From Sphingobium sp. (GTDB lineage Bacteria > Pseudomonadota > Alphaproteobacteria > Sphingomonadales > Sphingomonadaceae): DNA of 64,000 nt. The stretch is from NCBI RefSeq assembly GCF_003248505.1, contig NZ_QFOA01000006.1, positions 65,278-129,277 of the forward strand, read 5' to 3'. A program made the position numbers and the translations under genes. Positions 1 to 6,488 of the stretch are shown piece after piece. The stretch's first letter is position 1. Each line of letters begins with the position of its first letter. A model generated the notes under the pieces. That model worked only from the letters and a program-made list of their open reading frames with translations, did no database searches and was not told the origin of the DNA.

Positions 1-2
1 GC

Positions 3-407
3 TACCAGCAACCGCGCATGTTTGCCGGTGCACCCTCGGGCGACAAATACGGCTTCGTCATGCTGTCGTTCAAGGATGCCGGCGGCGCGGATGTAGTGGC
101 GCAGTTCAACGGCGAGACCAGAGCCTGGAATTTCTTTGGCGGCGGCTTCAATATCCGAGGCCAGTGGGACAAGCCGCTTGGCTTTATCGGCGGCAAGAAG
201 CTCTGGATCGACGGTGATGGCGTCATGCGCACCAGCTGGAACAACCCGACGTGGGCGGGCGAAGGCGATCCCTTCGTGCAGCGTGTCGCACCACCTGCTG
301 TCTGGAACTCCCCCGGCTTCGCAGGTCAAATGGCTGCGGACGCCAACTACAGCTACCTTTGCGTAGCGAACAATAATTGGAAACGCTGGCCCCATAGCAG
401 CTGGTGA
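3..407 (+). CDS. Phage tail-type structural protein, C-terminal part
   Basis: The frame is open to the left edge, so this is the 3' part of a longer gene. The visible part has many Gly, Trp and Asn residues. It ends in YLCVANNNWKRWPHSSW, a C-terminal signature I associate with phage tail or fibre proteins in alphaproteobacterial prophages (usual form YxCVAxNTWKRxxLSxW). No enzyme motif is visible. A holin-like protein, an endolysin and other small phage genes follow in the same direction, which fits the distal end of a late operon. A virion role is inferred; the fold cannot be named from this fragment. Confidence 0.55.
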   Translation, partial: YQQPRMFAGAPSGDKYGFVMLSFKDAGGADVVAQFNGETRAWNFFGGGFNIRGQWDKPLGFIGGKKLWIDGDGVMRTSWNNPTWAGEGDPFVQRVAPPAVWNSPGFAGQMAADANYSYLCVANNNWKRWPHSSW

Positions 408-468
408 CAGCTTCATCACAGCACCACCCGGCGGCCATTGGCCGCCATTTTTATATGCGGACCCACTC

Positions 469-648
469 ATGAATATCCATGATCACGACGCGGCGCGGTA
501 CGTCGCGGACGGCCTTTCGCTGGGCGCGCTGATAGGCGCGATCGCTAATTTGCTGCCGTCGATCGCCAGCCTCCTGACCGTGATCTGGATGCTTATCCGC
601 ATTTGGGAAACCGAAAGCGTCCAGCGCTGGACCCGCCGAAAGGACTGA
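469..648 (+). CDS. Small holin-like membrane protein
   Basis: A 59-residue protein that starts at ATG 469 and ends 7 bases before the endolysin start. Residues 14-46 are almost continuously hydrophobic (LSLGALIGAIANLLPSIAS and onward), enough for one long or two short membrane helices. The hydrophilic N-terminus is rich in His and Asp, and the C-terminus is basic (RWTRRKD). Small size, membrane segment, charged tail and position just before a lysin are the usual features of a phage holin, which lets the lysin reach the cell wall. The function is inferred from these features; I do not recognise a specific holin family. Confidence 0.55.
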   Translation: MNIHDHDAARYVADGLSLGALIGAIANLLPSIASLLTVIWMLIRIWETESVQRWTRRKD

Positions 649-655
649 CATCATC

Positions 656-1231
656 ATGAGCAAGGGCAAGATAGCCGCCGCGGTATCGACTGCGGCGCTG
701 GGGATCATCGCGTCCACGATCGGGCTGGAGGGCGGCTACGTCAATCATCCCAACGATCCGGGCGGCGAAACGAACAAGGGCATCACGAAGAAGGTGGCGA
801 TCGCGCGCGGCTATACCGGGCCGATGCGGACCATCCCCGACGATGTGGTCTACAGCATCTATTACCAGGATTATCTGGTCGGGCCGGGTTTCGAGCCCCT
901 GATCGCACTCGACCCGGCGGTCACCGAGGAACTGTTCGATACGACGGTCAACATGGGGCCGGCGCGCCCCTCACGCTTCTTCCAGCAGTCGCTGAACGAG
1001 ATCTGCCCGGCGCTGAAACTCAAGGTCGACGGCAAGGTTGGCCCCGCGACGATAGCCGGCTTTGCCCGCTGCCAACGCACGTTGCTGTGCCAGGCCATGC
1101 TGCCCAGGCTCGATGCCAAGCAGCTGGCCGAATATGACCGGCTCGTCCGGACCAATGCCAACCTACGCGTTTTCTACCGGGGGTGGGTGAACAAGCGCAT
1201 CGGCAATGTCTCTGCGGAGAAATGCGCATGA
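656..1231 (+). CDS. Phage endolysin, GH108 family N-acetylmuramidase
   Basis: A 191-residue protein of the glycoside hydrolase 108 (ZliS-like) family, which cuts the glycan strands of peptidoglycan. The signature LEGGYVNHPNDPGGETNKGIT-type block lies at residues 24-44, with Glu25 as the expected catalytic acid. The C-terminal half, with VDGKVGPATIAGF at about residues 123-135, matches the PG_binding_3 domain that usually follows. Residues 6-23 are hydrophobic and Ala/Ile-rich, so it may be exported as a signal-arrest-release endolysin. Its stop codon overlaps the next start (ATGA), and the holin-like gene is just upstream, making a lysis cassette. Confidence 0.9.
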   Translation: MSKGKIAAAVSTAALGIIASTIGLEGGYVNHPNDPGGETNKGITKKVAIARGYTGPMRTIPDDVVYSIYYQDYLVGPGFEPLIALDPAVTEELFDTTVNMGPARPSRFFQQSLNEICPALKLKVDGKVGPATIAGFARCQRTLLCQAMLPRLDAKQLAEYDRLVRTNANLRVFYRGWVNKRIGNVSAEKCA

Positions 1232-1377
1232 AAATCCCCCTGAAGCCGATCCTGAAATGGGTGGGCACCACCCTCATCACCGCCGCCCTTCAGGATCTGC
1301 TCGGGCGCATCGCATCGGCGCCTGCGCCGGTCGCGCGACCCGAACGCGATCCCGTTCAACCATCGGAGGCCCCATGA
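1228..1377 (+). CDS. Small hypothetical phage protein after the endolysin
   Basis: A 49-residue protein. Its ATG (1228) overlaps the endolysin stop as ATGA, and its own stop overlaps the next start in the same way (1374-1377), so it sits in a translationally coupled chain. Residues 1-28 form a Lys-containing amphipathic or hydrophobic stretch (KWVGTTLITAALQDLLG). The tail is Pro/Ala-rich. There is no lipobox or other spanin signature. Position suggests a lysis accessory protein, but I do not recognise it. Confidence 0.5.
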   Translation: MKIPLKPILKWVGTTLITAALQDLLGRIASAPAPVARPERDPVQPSEAP

Positions 1378-1628
1378 CCACCAGCCTTGCCAACATTCCG
1401 CTCGACCCCGCCGACTGGACGGACGTGTGCGCCCTCTATCCAAAGACGGTCAGCGCTGACGTCGTGATCCGCTACCTTTCCGCCAGCGGTGCGCGCGTAG
1501 TTCATGGCGGCGCAAAGCCCACCTCGTTGAACGAAGGTGACGCCCTCAATCCGCGCGAGGCGATCTACGCGAACACCGATCACCTGTGGGTGACGGGCGT
1601 CGGCGCGATGTCCGTCACGCTGCTCTGA
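1374..1628 (+). CDS. Small hypothetical phage protein
   Basis: An 84-residue soluble protein of unknown function. The ATG at 1374 overlaps the preceding stop (ATGA). The sequence alternates short hydrophobic strands with polar turns (DVVIRYLSASGARVVHGG, then DHLWVTGVGAMSVTLL at the end), which suggests a small beta-rich fold like those of phage tail-tip or decoration proteins. Membership of the late operon is clear from the overlap. The function is not. Confidence 0.5.
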   Translation: MTTSLANIPLDPADWTDVCALYPKTVSADVVIRYLSASGARVVHGGAKPTSLNEGDALNPREAIYANTDHLWVTGVGAMSVTLL

Positions 1629-1644
1629 CAAAGGAATACTGACC

Positions 1645-2916
1645 ATGGGACTCGATTCCGCAGCGCTGGCAATCGCAGCGCGCACCAGAAAGGCCCAGCA
1701 GGCGGGCGGTGTGCTCACCAACCCGCGTGGGCTGCGGCGATTCCGGGCGCGGCTCGGCAACGCCTTGGGCGCACCGGTTCACATTTCCTGTCATGGCGAC
1801 AGCATCACACAGGGCGTCGGCACGGAAAATTCGAACGGTGTTGCCAACAATCAGATTGCCGATGTGCAAGGCTGGCCCGGGCAATTGCGTGCGCTGTTCG
1901 CCGCACGCTACGGCACCCTTGGGGGCGGCGCGATCACGCCGTTCTTCAGCGGAACGGACAGTCGCGTCGCCCTGACCGGCGGCCCAACGGCGGACCTTAC
2001 AATCGGGCCGTGCAACTGGGGCGCGCGGATCCGCACCGACCGTTCCATCCAGGTCACGACGCCGGCCTGCACCGCCATCGACATCCTCTATTATGCAGGC
2101 GGGATCGCTGACGGATCGCTGATCGGGGGATTTTCCTACCAGATCGATGGCGGCGCCGTGACGTCCGGTCTGCCCGCCGGTCAGAATTCCACCCCCGGTT
2201 ACAAGGTTCTGACGATCAGCGGCCTTTCCAATACGGCGCACACCATCAACCTCGTCGGGCTGCATGCCACCAACTTGCAGCACATCACGGCCATTCGGTA
2301 TCACAACAACCAGGGCGTCGTGGTCAGCCGCTGGGGCAGGGCAGGGTGGACGCTGCTCGACTATCTCGGAATCGGGGAGATGTCCCGCAACAACTCGGCG
2401 GTCAGCGACGCTTATGTCCGCTCGCGGATTGCAGCGCAGTTCGGAGCATGGGGGGAAAGCCTCACTATCGTTTCGCTCGGCCAGAACGACGCGTCGTTGC
2501 AGCAGACGCCGATGGGCGGGGGGACCGGGGGCGGCGCGATCGGGACCGTCTATCCTACGGTGGATGTCTATGAGAGCTACCTAAGGGCCATTGTCGCAAC
2601 CGTCGCCGCCAATGGCGGTTGCACTTTGCTCCTGAATACGGCGCTGCCGCCTGCGGGAGGCGTCACGGTTCCTGGCGGTGGGCAACCCTTTTACGCCTAC
2701 CATCTTGCTGCGCGCCGGATCGCGAACGACACGGATCATGTCGCGCATCTGTCGATCGCCGACCGGTGGGGCACTACCGGTGACACGACCTCGGCCGAAA
2801 ATGTGTCGTTGGGAATGTTGTCGGCCCCGATGTCCGTTCACCCGTCCCGACAGGGCTATGGCGACATAGCCAGCGGCCTTATGCAAACGCTTTTGCGGCC
2901 AGATTTGACGGCGTAA
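1645..2916 (+). CDS. Phage-associated SGNH/GDSL hydrolase
   Basis: A 423-residue protein with SGNH-hydrolase features. Block I is GDSITQG with Ser53 as nucleophile, block III is GQND (Gly279-Asp282), and a C-terminal HPSRQGYGD segment has His399 as the likely catalytic base. The usual Asp three residues before that His is replaced by Met (PMSVHP), so the triad may be a dyad. The middle part (about 130-215) has short beta-strand-like repeats. It is the last gene of the late operon, 16 bases after the previous stop. Such enzymes in tail regions are thought to deacetylate or de-esterify host surface glycans; that role is inferred. Confidence 0.75.
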   Translation: MGLDSAALAIAARTRKAQQAGGVLTNPRGLRRFRARLGNALGAPVHISCHGDSITQGVGTENSNGVANNQIADVQGWPGQLRALFAARYGTLGGGAITPFFSGTDSRVALTGGPTADLTIGPCNWGARIRTDRSIQVTTPACTAIDILYYAGGIADGSLIGGFSYQIDGGAVTSGLPAGQNSTPGYKVLTISGLSNTAHTINLVGLHATNLQHITAIRYHNNQGVVVSRWGRAGWTLLDYLGIGEMSRNNSAVSDAYVRSRIAAQFGAWGESLTIVSLGQNDASLQQTPMGGGTGGGAIGTVYPTVDVYESYLRAIVATVAANGGCTLLLNTALPPAGGVTVPGGGQPFYAYHLAARRIANDTDHVAHLSIADRWGTTGDTTSAENVSLGMLSAPMSVHPSRQGYGDIASGLMQTLLRPDLTA

Positions 2917-2988
2917 GTCGGGGTATCGCGTGGGGTATCGCCCCAACGCGACATCCTTTCGGAAGCGAGGTTTTCAGCCGGTTTCCAA

Positions 2989-3023
2989 GTTTGATCGACG
3001 GAGGGGTTGTCCGTCGATCAAAC
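2989..3023. terminator. 14-bp perfect inverted repeat between convergent genes
   Basis: Arms 2989-3002 and 3010-3023 are perfectly complementary over 14 bases, around the 7-base loop GGGGTTG. The repeat lies 73 bases after the SGNH gene and covers the stop codon of the small leftward ORF (3018-3221), so it could end transcripts from both sides. Neither side has a T-run, so it is not a classic intrinsic terminator. Confidence 0.5.
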
Positions 3024-3221
3024 GCCACGAACGAAGTTAACTTCCGCTAGTTCAACCGAGGCATGCGTTCCTTGGCCACCCGCTGAACAGTTATGGGAAA
3101 TATGCACGCGGTCGCCAATGATCTCTGCTTGGCGCACCCCGCAGTTCTGGCAAATCTGGTAAATTGTTGGCTTCCCGGCTGTCTGAGCCGGCGCGCTGCC
3201 TAACAGGTTTAACATGAGCAT
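3018..3221 (-). CDS. Small Cys/His-containing hypothetical protein
   Basis: A possible 65-67 residue protein on the reverse strand. The codons ATG CTC ATG at 3221-3213 give two starts. A Shine-Dalgarno-like AAGGA fits the second ATG (3215) better, at a 9-base spacing. The protein holds CQNC, then HISHNC about 20 residues later, which could bind a metal but may be chance. The ORF lies between the phage late operon and the integrase and ends inside a 14-bp perfect inverted repeat, as expected for a converging gene. I do not recognise the family. Confidence 0.4.
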   Translation of the reverse strand: MLMLNLLGSAPAQTAGKPTIYQICQNCGVRQAEIIGDRVHISHNCSAGGQGTHASVELAEVNFVRGV

Positions 3222-3334
3222 CCGTCCTTAAAGTGGGGTGGGTGAGGTTGCCCCATAGCAACCAAGATCGAGGGCCTCGCGAGCCGTATCCATCCTTTCG
3301 CCACCCCGTAGCTGCCGTGGGTATGACGCATCTG

Positions 3335-3354
3335 TGCAGCCGCTATCGGCTGCA
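3335..3354. repeat. 8-bp inverted repeat upstream of the integrase
   Basis: TGCAGCCG (3335-3342) and CGGCTGCA (3347-3354) form a perfect 8-bp inverted repeat with loop CTAT, 21 bases before the integrase start codon. It could be an integrase or excisionase arm site, or a hairpin in the integrase leader. A weaker inverted repeat, GGTTGC/GCAACC, lies at 3246-3263. Confidence 0.4.
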
Positions 3355-3375
3355 AATCAAGTCCGGAAAATTATA

Positions 3376-4557
3376 ATGGCCCTATCCAACGCCGCGGTGA
3401 AAGCCGCGCGGCCGTCGTCGCGCGCCTATAAGAAATTCGACGAGCGCGGGCTTTTCCTGTTCGTGAAGCCCAACGGTCTGAAAAGCTGGCGGCTGCGCTA
3501 TCGCATCGATGGGCGCGAGAAGCTGCTCACCATCGGCCAGTGGCCCGACGTGCAGCTGATCGACGCGCGCGACCGGGCCGAGGAAGCGCGGGGCCTGATC
3601 GCGCAGGGCGTCGACCCGTCGGCCACGAAGGTTGCCGTGCAAATTTGCACGTTCGAAAGCGTCGCGCGGCAATGGCATTCGGTACAACTGGAACGCTGGA
3701 CCGACCGGCACGCGGCCGACGTGATCGACAGCCTGGCGCGCGACGTCTTTCCCGATATCGGCGCGTTGCCGATCGGCGCGATCGGCGCGCCGGCGGTGCT
3801 CCAGGTGCTGCGCGACGTCGAGGCGCGCGGATCCATCGAAACGGCGCGCCGAATCCGTCAGCGGATCTCGGCGGTCTTTTCGTTCGCGATTGCCGAGGGC
3901 CTCGTCGACCAGGATCCCGCGTCCGTCGTGTCCCGCGCGCTTCGCCCGGCGCCGATCGCGCGCCGCCAGCCCGCGATCACCGACCTTGAGGAATTGCGCA
4001 AGCTGCTGGCCGCCTGCGAACGGGCAGGGGGCTTGCCGATCGTGCGCCTGGCGTCGCGCTTCCTCGCGCTCACCGCCGTGCGCATGGGCGCGCTGATCGG
4101 CGCGACGTGGGACGAGATCGAGCAGCTGGACGGCGATGCGCCCGTGTGGCGAATTCCTGCGGCCCGCATGAAACTGAAGAAAGCGCGCAAGGCCGACCCG
4201 GGCAACGACCACCTCGTGCCGCTCAGCGCGCAAGTCGTCGCGGTGCTGAAACAGGCGCGTGAGAATGGGTATGATACCCGTTCTTCCTCCGCGCTTTTCC
4301 CCATTAACGAGGCGGCAATCGGCTGTCTCTATAAGCGGGCGGGCTTCAAGGGCCGGCACGTCCCGCACGGATGGCGCGCCAGCTTTTCGACGATCATGAA
4401 CGAACGCTTCCCGCACGAGCGCGCCGCCATCGACATGGCGCTGGCGCACACGCCCAAGGGCGCGAGCGAAAGCGAAGCCGCCTACAACCGCGCCCAGCTG
4501 CTCGATCAGCGCCGGACGCTCTTTGCCCGCTGGGGAGAGATGATTATCGAAAGGTGA
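3376..4557 (+). CDS. int: P4-type tyrosine recombinase (phage integrase)
   Basis: A 393-residue site-specific recombinase that integrates and excises the element. The N-terminal DUF4102/arm-binding domain is typical (DERGLFLFVKPNG, KSWRLRYRIDG, LTIGQWP). The catalytic residues are in order: Arg236 (TAVRMGAL), His331 and Arg334 (PHGWRASFST), His358 (LAHTPKG) and nucleophile Tyr370 (AAYNRAQ). The start at 3376 gives the usual MALSNAAVKAA opening; an in-frame ATG at 3334 would add 14 atypical residues. Family members usually insert at the 3' end of a tRNA gene, and a tRNA-Thr 3' end faces this region 2.8 kb away. Confidence 0.93.
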   Translation: MALSNAAVKAARPSSRAYKKFDERGLFLFVKPNGLKSWRLRYRIDGREKLLTIGQWPDVQLIDARDRAEEARGLIAQGVDPSATKVAVQICTFESVARQWHSVQLERWTDRHAADVIDSLARDVFPDIGALPIGAIGAPAVLQVLRDVEARGSIETARRIRQRISAVFSFAIAEGLVDQDPASVVSRALRPAPIARRQPAITDLEELRKLLAACERAGGLPIVRLASRFLALTAVRMGALIGATWDEIEQLDGDAPVWRIPAARMKLKKARKADPGNDHLVPLSAQVVAVLKQARENGYDTRSSSALFPINEAAIGCLYKRAGFKGRHVPHGWRASFSTIMNERFPHERAAIDMALAHTPKGASESEAAYNRAQLLDQRRTLFARWGEMIIER

Positions 4558-4575
4558 CGGGACGTCAAAGTCCCG
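4558..4575. terminator. Short hairpin between integrase and brnA
   Basis: CGGGAC (4558-4563) and GTCCCG (4570-4575) pair perfectly around a 6-base loop, just past the integrase stop and across the brnA stop codon. A convergent-gene terminator is likely, though there is no T-run. Confidence 0.4.
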
Positions 4576-4816
4576 CCATCTTCCTTAGCGCTTCATTCAT
4601 GCGGGTTTGCCAGCCGGATCCTGATTGTTTGAACCATTCCACGACGTCGGCATCTAGCCTTAAAGAAATTGCTTGCTTGCTATTGTCAGATTTAGGCCTG
4701 CCACGACGAACAACCTTGTCACCATCGCGGATTTCAGCCCGGGCGAACCAATCACGGTCGAGGCTAGGAGCTTCGTCCGGATCTTTCCAACTCTTCGTAA
4801 TATCCTTCTCGCTCAT
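4565..4816 (-). CDS. brnA: BrnA-family antitoxin
   Basis: An 83-residue antitoxin of the BrnT/BrnA type II system. The C-terminal half contains SKQAISLRLDADVVEWFK and GWQTRMNEALRKMAGL, the ribbon-helix-helix DNA-binding and dimerisation part of BrnA proteins (family form: I-LRLD-DVL-WFK, then GYQTRMNAVLR). The N-terminal half is the charged, flexible toxin-binding part. The reading frame overlaps the end of brnT by 53 bases if ATG 4816 is used, more than usual. No shorter ATG start keeps the whole domain with a clear ribosome site, so the start is uncertain. It probably represses its own operon. Confidence 0.85.
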   Translation of the reverse strand: MSEKDITKSWKDPDEAPSLDRDWFARAEIRDGDKVVRRGRPKSDNSKQAISLRLDADVVEWFKQSGSGWQTRMNEALRKMAGL

Positions 4817-5057
4817 TTTTATTCGCCTTCCTCATCGATACGATGCGGCGGCTACCATTGCGTTCCGTCCAAACAACCACCAAGACCAAAGTTTCGCGAA
4901 TTACCCCAATCGATATTTCACGAATTTCGCCATAGTCTTGTCGGTCATCAATTTCGGTGAAATAAACGCCAGAAAAAAGAATGGCCGCATCTTCAAAATC
5001 AAGGCCACGTTCCCTAAGCGTAGTCTCCCGTTTTATCGGGTCATAAGATATATCCAT
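4764..5057 (-). CDS. brnT: BrnT-family ribonuclease toxin
   Basis: A 97-residue toxin of the BrnT family, RelE-fold ribonucleases that block translation. Recognisable parts are DISYDPIKRETTLRERGLDF (the K-x-N-x-x-KHG position, here altered), DFEDAAILFSG, and the closing strand-helix RIVSMRKANKNEREGYY, which matches the family form RIISARKA--E-R-Y. It lies upstream of brnA in the usual toxin-first order. No clear ribosome-binding site precedes the ATG. Base composition is visibly more AT-rich than the chromosome to the right, consistent with a horizontally acquired stabilisation module in the prophage. Confidence 0.85.
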   Translation of the reverse strand: MDISYDPIKRETTLRERGLDFEDAAILFSGVYFTEIDDRQDYGEIREISIGVIRETLVLVVVWTERNGSRRIVSMRKANKNEREGYYEELERSGRSS

Positions 5058-5181
5058 AAAGTGTTATTCCCAAACTGCGGATTTGCTGGTTCAGCGTTTG
5101 CAAAGACATCTTTATCTGCTCCGAACTATACCACCGGCCCATCCGGCAGAATTCACATCGCCGGTTATCAATCGGCATTTC

Positions 5182-5224
5182 CGTATATACGCTTATTTTA
5201 TCTCGACGCAATAGTCGTATATAC
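5182..5224. repeat. Paired CGTATATAC direct repeats in a gene-free stretch
   Basis: 5058-5344 (287 bases) holds no convincing gene. It contains two exact copies of CGTATATAC, at 5182-5190 and 5216-5224, each including the 8-base palindrome GTATATAC, and a related GTATAC at about 5314. The spacing (34 bases) and position upstream of brnT suggest operator sites, perhaps for BrnA. This is inference. Confidence 0.35.
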
Positions 5225-5344
5225 AATTTATGCGTATTGGAGGTTGTCAGGGGGCCATACGCGGCCACCGCGGGCCTCCGTTGGCGCAATACGAGGATTA
5301 ATTAGGGGCACTTTGTATACACTGGCTGAAGGGAGAGACGTCGA

Positions 5345-5521
5345 TCAACCAGCGTCCTGTTCATCCAGTCCAGCGAAAACTTCCGCAAAGCGCGGATCGT
5401 CCCGCAACTCAACGAGCTTGTTCGGATTGATCCCAATCGAAAGCCGCTCTGCAGCAGGTGCGGCTTTTCCACTGGCGATCGATCCGTCCGCCCGACGCCG
5501 TTTCTTGCTTCTTGCTCCCAT
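5345..5521 (-). CDS. Small basic hypothetical protein coupled to the upstream gene
   Basis: A 58-residue protein whose ATG lies one base after the stop of the 5813-5523 gene (TGAAATG), so translation is probably coupled. The N-terminus is strongly basic (GARSKKRRRADG) and the C-terminus acidic (LRDDPRFAEVFAGLDEQDAG). No known motif is seen. Small coupled partners with split charge are common in phage and plasmid accessory loci. Function unknown. Confidence 0.5.
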   Translation of the reverse strand: MGARSKKRRRADGSIASGKAAPAAERLSIGINPNKLVELRDDPRFAEVFAGLDEQDAG

Positions 5522-5522
5522 T

Positions 5523-5813
5523 TCAGTTCCTTCCTTTGATTGGCACACTGGGGCCAGCAAAGCGGCCGGTCTGGATAATAGCGCCGCATGCGATGCCGAA
5601 CACATCGAAGATCGAGGCGAGATCGTGACCATCGATGGTTTCCGGAACGGGCTGGGAGGGCATTTCCTCCCCCCGGGCCAGATTGGCCACAGCCCGGAGG
5701 CCATCGCGCAGTATGCGAAGCTGCAATTCCGCTTCCTCCGACAGCGCATAATGGCGCTCGTTTACGGGATCGACGATATGAATCGTCGTCCAGTTCTGCT
5801 CATGCGCGGCCAT
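5523..5813 (-). CDS. Hypothetical accessory protein
   Basis: A 96-residue protein starting at ATG 5813, preceded by a good Shine-Dalgarno sequence (GGGGAGG, 8 bases upstream). The first half is mixed alpha/beta with a Glu/Leu-rich helix (SEEAELQLRILRDGLRAV). The second half is hydrophobic (LASIFDVFGIACGAII). It forms a tight two-gene unit with the 58-residue gene that follows. I do not recognise the family. A host-takeover or superinfection role is possible, but nothing in the sequence shows it. Confidence 0.6.
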   Translation of the reverse strand: MAAHEQNWTTIHIVDPVNERHYALSEEAELQLRILRDGLRAVANLARGEEMPSQPVPETIDGHDLASIFDVFGIACGAIIQTGRFAGPSVPIKGRN

Positions 5814-5991
5814 AGGTTATGCCTCCCCAGATTTAACGGGGGGCACGTAAACCGTGCGGGGTTCACCAAAAGGGGAGCGCATGCTAATCGCGCGGACAGC
5901 TTGTTCCATCGGGATACTCCGTGGTTCGAGTTAGGCCCGGCGCGAGGGTTCCAGCCTTGCGTCGGGCTGATTTTTTCAATATCGACAAATA

Positions 5992-6198
5992 ATGACGCGC
6001 GCAATAGATGATATTGGAAAATCTCGGCGAGGCCGTCCGGCAACCAATGCGACCCCAGTAATGGTTCGGCTTACACCAAAGATGCTCGAGGCAATTGACG
6101 GGTGGGCGCGAATGCACGAGTTCGGGCCAATCACCCGGCCAGAAGCAATTCGCCAGTTGATTACAATCGGCCTGGGCGTTCCTCACGACGAAGACTGA
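5992..6198 (+). CDS. Ribbon-helix-helix (CopG-like) protein
   Basis: A 68-residue protein with a ribbon-helix-helix pattern: a strand (VMVRLTPKM), helix 1 (LEAIDGWARMHEF), a turn with ITRPEA, and helix 2 (AIRQLITIGL). The basic N-terminal arm KSRRGRPA is also typical. Such proteins bind DNA as dimers and act as antitoxins or plasmid copy-number and partition regulators. No toxin partner is adjacent. It is transcribed away from the 5813-5345 pair, so it may regulate the shared 178-base divergent region. No strong ribosome-binding site is visible. Confidence 0.6.
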   Translation: MTRAIDDIGKSRRGRPATNATPVMVRLTPKMLEAIDGWARMHEFGPITRPEAIRQLITIGLGVPHDED

Positions 6199-6199
6199 T

Positions 6200-6397
6200 T
6201 TAGCTTCCCGACCTGTCCACCGTGCCCCCAAAGTCGGAGAGGGCACGAAAGCGGGCGAGCTCCTCATCGCCAATTTCCCGCTCGACGGGGCCGCGGGCGC
6301 CGCGCTGGGCATCGACGCGCCATCCTGACCTCTTGGCGCCCCTGGGAAGCCAAGCGGGGAGACAAGCGTCTCCCCGTCCACGGGCGCGATAGGCCAC
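6200..6397 (-). CDS. Doubtful small ORF downstream of the Rep-like gene
   Basis: A 65-codon reverse-strand frame. The second half reads like protein (REIGDEELARFRALSDFGG). The first half is Arg/Pro/Gly-rich, as in chance high-GC frames. It lies 91 bases after the Rep-like gene in the same direction. The 290 bases 6199-6488 hold nothing else I can support. Confidence 0.2.
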   Translation of the reverse strand: MAYRARGRGDACLPAWLPRGAKRSGWRVDAQRGARGPVEREIGDEELARFRALSDFGGTVDRSGS

Positions 6398-6488
6398 CGT
6401 GGGTGCAGGTTGTGCGTGTGTGGGTGCTTCTTGATATGGCCGACCAGGCCATTCCTTTCCTCTTAAACCCCTGTGAGGGTAAACATCA

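Noticed and set aside
3372..3377. TATAAT as a -10 box for the integrase
   Set aside because: It overlaps the integrase start codon itself, so it could not drive this gene from a normal leader.
5041..5289. An 82-codon reverse ORF upstream of brnT
   Set aside because: It overlaps the brnT start, has no ribosome site, and covers the CGTATATAC repeats; more likely a regulatory spacer.
4371..6011. A 546-codon open frame on the + strand
   Set aside because: It starts inside the integrase gene, runs antisense through brnA, brnT and the 5813-5345 pair, and has no family-like sequence. A chance frame.
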